Positions 22,444 to 28,011 of a stretch of DNA of 28,011 bases are shown one piece after another (within the stretch, counting starts at the first letter, position 1; each line of letters begins with the position of its first letter). Source of the stretch: a virus. A program made the translations under genes and the position numbers. The notes below the pieces were generated by a model. That model saw only the letters and a list, made by a program, of their open reading frames with translations, was not told where the DNA came from and did no database searches. The stretch covers positions 1-28,011 of the IMG/VR virus record IMGVR_UViG_3300037193_000833, one strand, 5' to 3'.

Positions 22444-24182
22444 CGCATCGCCTCGTAACGCCCCATGCGGAAATCGTGTATCGATGGATCCTGATAACTC
22501 GCTGTCGGCTTCACATACTGCAGTTTCGCGAGACCAATTCGGCCGATCTGCCTGAAACGAATCTTCTGCACATGGATCTCGACGAATGCTTGATCGTCGG
22601 TGAAGTCACGCCACACGCACATGCCGTTGTCCGCCTTATTGCGCCAGTGTGCTGAGCCGTTGCAGTCGTACAGCGTCGGCACCGGGTAGTTGCCGTCCTT
22701 GTCGCGGTAGAGCTTTGTTGGATGAACCACGACGAACAGATGGATCCCCTGGTGTCGCGCGAACTGACGCATGCGTTTGAGTGAGATCGAAACGTAATCC
22801 GTCTCACTCATGCCGGTCGGCCTGAAGTGCTCTAGCTCGTTCCATGGATCAATCACAAGTGCGCGGATCCCCTTGCGGAACACGAGGGCTCGAGCGCGCT
22901 CCAATACGGCATCGATGGTCCAGTCCGTGTCTTCGTCCGGCAGGATCCAGAAGAAATGTTCCTGCACCCATGCCTTTGACATGCGCAGCGTCTGCGGATC
23001 CATGCGCTCGGTCGGGCCATCCGAGAATGGGGAGCGCGCATACTTCTCAATCACGCGTGCCATGTGATCCTCAAGCGGCTGGTTCTCCGGGCTGAAGATC
23101 CCAAACCGCCAGCCGTGCTCGGCGGCAAGATTGACGGCGAGCGCATCCACCCAGTTCGACTTGCCACTGTTGGGGATGCCGGTCACCACTGTGAGTTCGC
23201 CGGGGCGCACGGTGAAGAACTGATCCACCTCATCCCAACCCGTCGAAACACCCTTCTCCCAGCCATGCTTGTACAGGTGGTCGATGCGATCAGATAAATC
23301 TTCAACCTCAAAGACGCCCGCGATCGGATACGGCTGCGCCTCATCCAAACATGCGCGCAATTTAGCCGCACCATGCTTGCAGAGAACGTCGTTTGCATCC
23401 TTGCAATCGCTTGGCCAAACCACGCGACGGCACTTCTCACGACCCAGGCGTCGAGCTAGCTCATCCTCCAGACGCCGGCCTGGCGCATCAGAATCGACGG
23501 CGATAATCCACTCCTGCACAGCCTCCAGCCGTTCCTTGTCGGCTTCAAGGAATGCGAACTTACTGGCGTAGTCCTTCGCATTCTCGGCCGGTGCGCCATC
23601 GGGTACCGACAAGCACGACGTGATGCCAGCGACCTCCACCGAAAGCTTATCAATCTCGCCTTCGACGATCGCGCAGCGCGTCGGATCGATATCGTTCAGG
23701 CCATAGAGCACCCTTTCGGCACCAGCCTCCATACGGAAGTTCTTCTCGCGATCGCGATACTTCGCGTTAATCAATTCCTCACCGCGGTAGTACGGGAAGC
23801 ACACCGCCTTCACGCGATCCTCGACCTGCGGCATGTACACCGACTGCAAGCTGATCCGATTTCGCCGGATCACGGTCGGCGGGATGCTTCGCGTTGCCAT
23901 CCACTGCACGAGCGCTACGTCCAGATCCGGGGCCATTGGCCTCGGTGACGGCCTCACGAATGCCGGCTTTCGCCAATGCAGTTCTGACTGTCTGGCGCCC
24001 TCCTTCAGCGTTCCTGTCCAACCACAGTGGGCACAATTCCAAACTCCCTTCTCGACGTTCACCGAGAGGCAACGGACGTGTTTTTTCTTTCGAGTCGGAG
24101 AACATTCCGGGCAAATGACGTCGACTTCGTTGCTCGCGGCAGCCGGGAGTTCGATCCGAAAATCCGCCCACACCTTCGTCAT
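22440..24182 (-). CDS. Primase-helicase (T7 gp4 / Twinkle type)
   Basis: 580 residues. An N-terminal zinc-binding domain has C24, C27, then C50 and C53 (NCAHCGW). A TOPRIM primase domain shows IVEGEIDKLSV at about 172-182 and DSDAPGR at about 230-236. A RecA-like helicase domain follows with Walker A GIPNSGKS (335-342), Walker B ALVIDPWNE (441-449) and VVVHPTK (484-490). This matches the bifunctional gp4 fold: primer synthesis plus 5-to-3-prime unwinding at the phage fork. No phage polymerase is in the window, so a host polymerase or a gene outside must copy the DNA. Its ATG overlaps the DUF1376 gene stop. Confidence 0.95.
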   Translation of the reverse strand: MTKVWADFRIELPAAASNEVDVICPECSPTRKKKHVRCLSVNVEKGVWNCAHCGWTGTLKEGARQSELHWRKPAFVRPSPRPMAPDLDVALVQWMATRSIPPTVIRRNRISLQSVYMPQVEDRVKAVCFPYYRGEELINAKYRDREKNFRMEAGAERVLYGLNDIDPTRCAIVEGEIDKLSVEVAGITSCLSVPDGAPAENAKDYASKFAFLEADKERLEAVQEWIIAVDSDAPGRRLEDELARRLGREKCRRVVWPSDCKDANDVLCKHGAAKLRACLDEAQPYPIAGVFEVEDLSDRIDHLYKHGWEKGVSTGWDEVDQFFTVRPGELTVVTGIPNSGKSNWVDALAVNLAAEHGWRFGIFSPENQPLEDHMARVIEKYARSPFSDGPTERMDPQTLRMSKAWVQEHFFWILPDEDTDWTIDAVLERARALVFRKGIRALVIDPWNELEHFRPTGMSETDYVSISLKRMRQFARHQGIHLFVVVHPTKLYRDKDGNYPVPTLYDCNGSAHWRNKADNGMCVWRDFTDDQAFVEIHVQKIRFRQIGRIGLAKLQYVKPTASYQDPSIHDFRMGRYEAMR

Positions 24183-24934
24183 ATCGCCACCTTCCGCTCT
24201 TCCGGCTGGATTGCTTTCGCGAAGTATGCTGCGGGATCAACTGGCGGTTTTACGGCCATCCCGCCGAGGATTTCTGCGACTTTTTTCTCGCCGATTTGAG
24301 AAACGGCCTTCCCAATCAGGCCGCGATGTCTTGCGCCCAAGAGTTTTACGCCAAGGTCGAACATGGCTTTCCGCGGGTCAGGTGGATCAGGAACAGACGG
24401 CGCTTCGCCCCTACGGGAATCTCGTTGGGGACTGGGGACTGGAGACTGGGAAGCCGTGTTGTCACGCGTGACGGGGTGCGTGACGGCGCCGTGACGTTCT
24501 TGTAATTTCACTCGTGACAGTTCCGTTTGTAGCTCGGACGTCGACGCGTCCCATGGCATGACAACGCCCAACTCGCGCAGCTCATTGAAGAGTGCCTTGC
24601 GGCGCTCTCTGGCGCGGCGTTGCCGCTCCTTGTCATTGAGCTTCTTCTCTTCGGCCGCCGGAATACTGTCTCGATAGCGCTGAATCTCTTCCTCGACGCG
24701 ATTCTTAACCCAAGCACCGTCGACGACGGTAAAAAACTCCTTGAGCACTGAATCTACGGCGAGTTTCTCTGGCTTGGACTTAGCGCGCGCCACACGGTAG
24801 ACATCGCCAGTAGGAATGCCCGCCTCGGTTCCGTAATATCGATCAAGCAGCAAGTTGTATGCGCCGTGCTCAAGCATGGAAAGGTGCGCCGTGTCTTTGG
24901 CGTAGTCGCCCAGATGCCGCTCGTAGTAATTCAT
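24179..24934 (-). CDS. DUF1376 (YdaU-like) phage replication-associated protein
   Basis: 251 residues. MNYYERHLGDYAKDTAHLSM, then LEHGAYNLLLDRYYGTEAGI, is the DUF1376 signature, a winged-helix domain found at the start of phage replication proteins. A charged coiled-coil linker follows (AAEEKKLNDKERQRRARERR), then a disordered Ser/Pro part and a compact C-terminal domain (MFDLGVKLLGARHRGLIGKA). It lies directly before the primase-helicase and overlaps it, so it probably acts as initiator or helicase loader; that role is inference from context. Confidence 0.88.
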   Translation of the reverse strand: MNYYERHLGDYAKDTAHLSMLEHGAYNLLLDRYYGTEAGIPTGDVYRVARAKSKPEKLAVDSVLKEFFTVVDGAWVKNRVEEEIQRYRDSIPAAEEKKLNDKERQRRARERRKALFNELRELGVVMPWDASTSELQTELSRVKLQERHGAVTHPVTRDNTASQSPVPSPQRDSRRGEAPSVPDPPDPRKAMFDLGVKLLGARHRGLIGKAVSQIGEKKVAEILGGMAVKPPVDPAAYFAKAIQPEERKVAI

Positions 24935-25155
24935 TGCTGGTCGAGGAATTCATCCAACGTCATTCCGTTGCTAACTCTCATCGCATCCCGGCGTTCGTCA
25001 TCGCGATCCTTCGCTCGATTGGCCGCATTCCACACTGCCATCTCGGCGACATACCCGGCGTGTTGCCAGGTGTCTTCGTCATCCACGGTTGTATGCGGCG
25101 CGATCATGCAAGTAGTTATAAACTCATCGACATAAGTGACCCGAACGCAATTCAC
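24931..25155 (-). CDS. Small phage hypothetical
   Basis: 74 residues from a GTG at 25155; an in-frame ATG at 25107 is an alternative start. Motifs: TYVDEFITTCMIAPHTTVDD, then HAGYVAEMAVWNAANRAKDR and ending MTLDEFLDQQ. Acidic and helical at the C-terminus. Stop overlaps the DUF1376 start. No family recognised. Confidence 0.6.
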   Translation of the reverse strand: MNCVRVTYVDEFITTCMIAPHTTVDDEDTWQHAGYVAEMAVWNAANRAKDRDDERRDAMRVSNGMTLDEFLDQQ

Positions 25156-25162
25156 CGTTTGG

Positions 25163-25390
25163 TCACGCCGCCTTCCGCTTCCCTTCGACCAGCGAATACG
25201 CCATGTACCGCCTGCCGTTCTTCTCGACTGGCGTGTGATTGATCAGATGCCCGTCGCGTTCTAACTCGCGAATTCGCTCAGATAATCGGAAACACAGGTA
25301 GCGCTTCGTGGCGATCAGCGTCGTGATCGACCCGAAGTTGCGAAGGTGATGGAGCACCAGTTGCTTCTGCGTCTGCTTGCAGTTGCTCAC
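25163..25390 (-). CDS. Small winged/HTH protein
   Basis: 75 residues from the GTG at 25390, chosen because GAGGTG lies 6 bases upstream and the terminator at 25405-25436 precludes a longer coherent gene. QTQKQLVLHHLRNFGSITTL, then LSERIRELERDGHLINHTPV and NGRRYMAYSLVEGKRKAA, has the layout of a winged helix-turn-helix. Similar short ORFs sit upstream of phage replication genes. Probably a DNA-binding protein. Confidence 0.75.
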   Translation of the reverse strand: MSNCKQTQKQLVLHHLRNFGSITTLIATKRYLCFRLSERIRELERDGHLINHTPVEKNGRRYMAYSLVEGKRKAA

Positions 25391-25404
25391 GATCCGCACC
25401 TCGA

Positions 25405-25436
25405 AATTAAAAATCCGCCGGCTGTGACACCGGCGG
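25405..25436 (-). terminator. Intrinsic terminator inside the early operon
   Basis: The minus-strand transcript reads CCGCCGG, an 8-base loop, CCGGCGG complementing it, then ATTTTTAATTT. It lies 43 bases after the stop of the CII-like gene and before the winged-helix gene. Unless a separate promoter exists downstream, replication genes would need read-through or antitermination here. Confidence 0.8.
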
Positions 25437-25478
25437 TAGGGGCGCCCAAAGGGGGATGACGCGGGCGCGAGTTGGAAA

Positions 25479-25895
25479 TCATTTCTGCACCTCACTGAGG
25501 CGCTTCATCAGGTCGTTGGCCTGAGAGATCGCGGCATGCAGGCCCTGCACAGCGGCCGAGAGATTGACCGTTGCCTGCTGCGCTTCTTCCTGCGGCGTGA
25601 TCCAGTGCAGGTCACACTTGAGCTGCTTGGACTCGTGCGCGTGGATGTGAGACGCGCCGGACTTCAGCCGGGCCAACAGCTTCACACGCTGGATGTCGTG
25701 ATAGCCGAGCTCCTGCTTCTGCTTGGGGTTGCAGGCATTGAGCAACCGGGGATGTGTCTTCTCGATGTCCTCGTCGGGCCACAGCGCTACGGCGACAGTC
25801 TTCGCTCCACCGGCCGCTTCTACATCCGCTGCGATCGCCGCCTTGAGTGCGACGATCGGTTTCTCTAACTCTTTGAACAGCGAGAGCGTTTCCAC
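25479..25895 (-). CDS. Putative phage regulatory protein, CII-like (CP76-type)
   Basis: 138 residues from a GTG at 25895 lacking an obvious Shine-Dalgarno. The core TVAVALWPDEDIEKTHPRLL, then NACNPKQKQELGYHDIQRVK and LLARLKSGASHIHAHESKQL, resembles the Phage_CP76 CII-like family, with an HTH near the N-terminus and a helical C-terminus (VQGLHAAISQANDLMKRL). In related phages this gene controls the lysis-lysogeny choice as the first gene after cro. The position here, first in the early operon after Cro, agrees. Family assignment is by pattern memory, so moderate. Confidence 0.65.
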   Translation of the reverse strand: METLSLFKELEKPIVALKAAIAADVEAAGGAKTVAVALWPDEDIEKTHPRLLNACNPKQKQELGYHDIQRVKLLARLKSGASHIHAHESKQLKCDLHWITPQEEAQQATVNLSAAVQGLHAAISQANDLMKRLSEVQK

Positions 25896-26289
25896 GTTTT
25901 ATAAACCCGTATGAAACGTCGTTCGGAACGAGATCGCGCGATGAGGCGTAATGCACTTGCCCTGAGATGGCCTAGGGGACTGTCCAATGTCGATGTTTCT
26001 TACGAGGTTTCGATGCTCGCCAAGCTGAACTGTGACGAACGTTTGTTTAGAACGCGCACCCTCACTGCGCGAGAGATATATTCGCGGCAGGAATGCTGCG
26101 ATGCTCGTCGCAATTGGTGCGACGAATGCAGGGATAGCCCGCAGGTAAATCTTGCATGTGTTAAGCGCCGCTACGTGCTCGCTTGCACTGACCATGTGGA
26201 CGTGACACTTTCGTTGCGGGCTCAACATAGGGGGATGCGGGATGGCACGGTTGCAACTAGTGACGAGCAACGGAAAGCGAGTCGACAAA
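25896..26289. other. 394-base stretch between CII-like and cro genes without a convincing gene
   Basis: Frames are open on both strands here, but none has a ribosome site or recognisable protein. The minus-strand leader of the early operon crosses it. It holds a 7-bp-arm inverted repeat at 26105-26125. Near the CII-like start, ACGTTT and AAACGT flank a TTTATAA sequence. It may be an untranslated leader with regulatory RNA or nut-like sites; I cannot show this. Confidence 0.5.
26105..26125. repeat. Perfect 7-bp inverted repeat in early leader
   Basis: TCGTCGC, a 7-base spacer AATTGGT, then GCGACGA. The arms are perfectly complementary. No T-run follows on either strand, so it is not a standard terminator. 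It could be a protein-binding site or RNA hairpin in the early leader. Confidence 0.5.
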
Positions 26290-26502
26290 TCAGGCGACGG
26301 CTCGCCGACCTTTCACGGGCAGATCAGCGAATCGGAACTTACCTTGGCTCAGCGACTCGATTTGCCAGGCGCGCCCCTCGGGGAATTCCCCGCCCCACAT
26401 GCTCACCGCTTCTCGGGTGATGCCGAGCGCATCGGCGAGGGACTGATGGGTACCACCGAAGTGGGCGACAACTTCATCAAACGAAACTTGGGACGCAGCC
26501 AT
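26290..26502 (-). CDS. Cro-like repressor
   Basis: 70 residues from the ATG at 26502. The frame is open upstream, but the promoter with -10 at 26514-26509 predicts transcription starting at this ATG, and no Shine-Dalgarno exists, so the mRNA is probably leaderless. FDEVVAHFGGTHQSLADALG, then ITREAVSMWGGEFPEGRAWQ and IESLSQGKFRFADLP, is the layout of small Cro/YdaS-like HTH proteins. Divergent from the CI-like gene across a shared control region, as in lambdoid switches. It should bind the operators below and limit repressor synthesis in lytic growth. Confidence 0.85.
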   Translation of the reverse strand: MAASQVSFDEVVAHFGGTHQSLADALGITREAVSMWGGEFPEGRAWQIESLSQGKFRFADLPVKGRRAVA

Positions 26503-26508
26503 TGTCCG

Positions 26509-26537
26509 AGCGTAAGCGTGCTTCCGGTCGGTGTCAA
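26509..26537 (-). promoter_or_regulatory. Promoter of cro / leftward early operon
   Basis: Minus strand: TTGACA (26537-26532), 17-base spacer, TACGCT (26514-26509), then 6 bases to the cro ATG. The operator at 26512-26525 covers the end of the spacer and the first half of the -10. Geometry is the same as in the rightward promoter at 27122-27150. Confidence 0.8.
26512..26525. promoter_or_regulatory. Operator 1 (in cro promoter)
   Basis: GTAAGCGTGCTTCC: an imperfect palindrome of half-sites GTAAGC and GCTTCC (consensus GCTTAC). It overlaps the -10 of the cro promoter, so bound repressor should block RNA polymerase. Confidence 0.7.
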
Positions 26538-26569
26538 GCCACTTACTCGCGAGCGGCAGACTCAAGTTC

Positions 26570-26583
26570 GTAAACTCGCTTAC
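26570..26583. promoter_or_regulatory. Operator 2, overlapping probable cI promoter
   Basis: GTAAACTCGCTTAC, half-sites GTAAAC and GCTTAC, abuts the cI ATG directly. Within it TAAACT at 26571-26576 could be a weak -10 for a leaderless cI transcript; there is no good -35 at 16-18 bases upstream and no Shine-Dalgarno. Binding here would repress, or from a neighbouring site might stimulate, cI expression. Confidence 0.65.
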
Positions 26584-27051
26584 ATGTCCAAACGTAAGCC
26601 AAAGGATTCATGGGCAATTCAGCGAGGCGCAGCGATGCGAGCCGCGAGAGTTGCGCTTGGCAAATCCCAGGCCGAGATTGCTGAGCTGGCGGGCGTGAGG
26701 GACCGCGAGACAATTTCGCAGTATGAAAGCGGGCTCATCGCGGATATCGATTCGGGAGTGATCCCCAAACTGGCGACAGCATTAGGCATGCCGCCTCAGC
26801 AGCTGTCGAGAACGCCTTGGGACGCGCGCGACGAGGCCGCCGATCTTAGGGTCAGCAGCGTCGCCCGCCAAATCGCCTATAGCTTCGACCGATATCCGCT
26901 GGCGATTCAGAACCAGATCCGCGAGGCCATTGCTCGATACGAGATCATGGTGAAGCAGCACGGCAAGGAAGCCGCCGATGCGCTGTTTGGCCCGCCGCCG
27001 TCTCCGCAGAAAGCCGAACCTCCACCATTGAAGCGTCAAGCGCAAAGATAA
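26584..27051 (+). CDS. CI-like phage repressor (XRE HTH, no peptidase domain)
   Basis: 155 residues from the ATG at 26584, the first in-frame start after operator 2; the frame upstream is an antisense shadow of cro. The HTH_3/XRE domain is RAARVALGKSQAEIAELAGV then ETISQYESGLIADIDSGVIP and KLATALGMPPQQL (about residues 18-80). The rest is a helical part (VARQIAYSFDRYPLAIQNQI) and a Pro-rich tail. There is no S24 LexA-like peptidase, so induction by RecA-driven self-cleavage is unlikely. It is followed by a terminator. It should keep both early promoters off through the GTAAAC..GCTTAC operators. Confidence 0.85.
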   Translation: MSKRKPKDSWAIQRGAAMRAARVALGKSQAEIAELAGVRDRETISQYESGLIADIDSGVIPKLATALGMPPQQLSRTPWDARDEAADLRVSSVARQIAYSFDRYPLAIQNQIREAIARYEIMVKQHGKEAADALFGPPPSPQKAEPPPLKRQAQR

Positions 27052-27073
27052 CTTAGGTTAAATAGCCAACCAC

Positions 27074-27100
27074 AAAACCCGGCACCAGACCGGGTTTTTT
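27074..27100 (+). terminator. Terminator of the cI-like gene
   Basis: Plus strand: AAAACCCGG, a 7-base loop, CCGGGTTTT, continuing into a T-run. It lies 23 bases after the repressor stop and isolates the repressor from the rightward operon. Confidence 0.9.
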
Positions 27101-27121
27101 GTGTCTGCCGACGTAAGCCGC

Positions 27122-27150
27122 TTGACATGTTTCGTAAACGCGCTTACGCT
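27122..27150 (+). promoter_or_regulatory. Rightward promoter with embedded CI/Cro operator 3
   Basis: TTGACA (27122-27127), 17-base spacer, TACGCT (27145-27150). The operator GTAAACGCGCTTAC (27134-27147) fills the spacer and the start of the -10. An ATG lies 6 bases after the -10, as in cro. A degenerate operator-like sequence (GTAAGCCGCTTGAC, 27113-27126) overlaps the -35. It drives the genes at 27199 and 27424. Confidence 0.82.
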
Positions 27151-27198
27151 CTCCCCATGCCGCAAACGTCAGCGCCGATCAAAGGGGAGCCGCTAGGC

Positions 27199-27388
27199 AT
27201 GAAGACCGTCACGATCACCGTCGAGCTCACCCCCCGCCGAGGCGATGGCGCTCGCGCAGTTCCACAAGCGCCTCACCTGGACCGACTTCAGGACGAACGC
27301 GGTGGATGACATCGAGGCGTACCTGATGCGCGATGCGAGCGACAAGGTGCGCACCGCGCTGGTCGAGCAGGGCTACGCGCCTCGCTGA
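27199..27388 (+). pseudogene. Small phage protein (DUF7706-like) interrupted by a frameshift
   Basis: The ATG at 27199 has GGGGAG 9 bases upstream and encodes MKTVTITVELTP, the typical start of a short phage protein family I recall as DUF7706. At 27230-27235 there are six C; five would keep the frame and give LTPAEAMALAQF. With six, translation leaves that frame and stops at 27309. The expected remainder (MALAQFHKRLTWTDFRTNAV, then DDIEAYLMRDASDKVR, ending GYAPR) is open in the next frame from 27245 to 27388. The whole restored protein would be about 62 residues. It may be a sequencing or assembly homopolymer error, a true mutation, or programmed slippage. It is the first gene of the rightward operon. 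Confidence 0.8.
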
Positions 27389-27423
27389 GCAACAACCGAT
27401 TCACAACAATTCTGGAGAAACAA

Positions 27424-28011
<588 letters not shown>

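Noticed and set aside
25899-26288. 129-codon minus-strand ORF just after cro
   Set aside because: TTG start, no Shine-Dalgarno, unlikely composition; kept only as part of the unassigned leader.
25911-26420. 169-codon plus-strand ORF across the early leader and the cro gene
   Set aside because: Runs antisense through cro, has no ribosome site and shows no recognisable domain; its Cys-rich stretch appears to be chance.

Overview
The window is almost entirely a temperate tailed-phage genome, either an integrated prophage or a phage contig. It is GC-rich by eye. The structural set is podovirus-like and recalls Bordetella phage BPP-1: an about 548-residue head-tail connector portal, a Bbp19-type protein, a scaffold and coat pair, and T7 gp11-like tail tubular proteins. 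This suggests a proteobacterial host, probably beta- or gammaproteobacterial; nothing here fixes the genus. There is no integrase, DNA polymerase, endolysin, holin or tRNA in the window. Both ends cut through a gene.

Layout. (1) Bases 1-19579, minus strand: a long late operon read right to left. It starts with a secreted fibronectin-III protein and a small ORF, then six accessory, mostly beta-rich ORFs headed by a beta-helix protein. Next come TerS, two conserved phage ORFs, TerL, a small protein, portal, the Bbp19-like protein, scaffold, an HNH-AP2 homing endonuclease, the coat protein and a small coat-linked protein. A terminator follows, then a small ORF, tail tubular A copy 1, a pectate-lyase-fold tailspike, tail tubular A copy 2, and a tail stabilization protein running off the left edge. 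One plus-strand gene, an acyltransferase-3 membrane protein at 17810-18799, sits in this block like a lysogenic-conversion moron. (2) 19675-19752: a near-consensus minus-strand promoter followed at once by an intrinsic terminator, directly after a small sigma-like HTH gene. This matches the lambda Q / PR-prime / tR-prime arrangement and probably controls late genes by antitermination. (3) 19749-25895, minus strand: a tightly overlapping early/middle operon with a CII-like regulator, HTH protein, DUF1376 replication protein, T7 gp4-like primase-helicase, a DUF2493/SLOG protein, DUF1064 putative nuclease, and small ORFs including two mini membrane proteins of 41 and 39 residues. (4) 26290-27150: the immunity region, with a Cro-like gene (minus) and a CI-like gene (plus) diverging from a short control region. 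It has 14-bp palindromic operators built on GTAA(A/G)C...GCTTAC, and a third operator lies in a plus-strand promoter beyond the cI terminator. (5) 27199-28011, plus strand: a small gene broken by one extra C in a C6 run, then a phage protein ending in a GCC-repeat polyalanine tract at the window edge.

How it works together (inference). The CI-like repressor holds off the leftward cro/early promoter and the rightward promoter at 27122-27150. On lytic growth the early operon makes replication proteins and, at its end, the Q-like protein. That protein would let polymerase from the 19724-19752 promoter read through the terminator into the virion genes. The acyltransferase could modify the lysogen's surface glycan, and the two beta-helix proteins are candidates for binding or cutting such a glycan.
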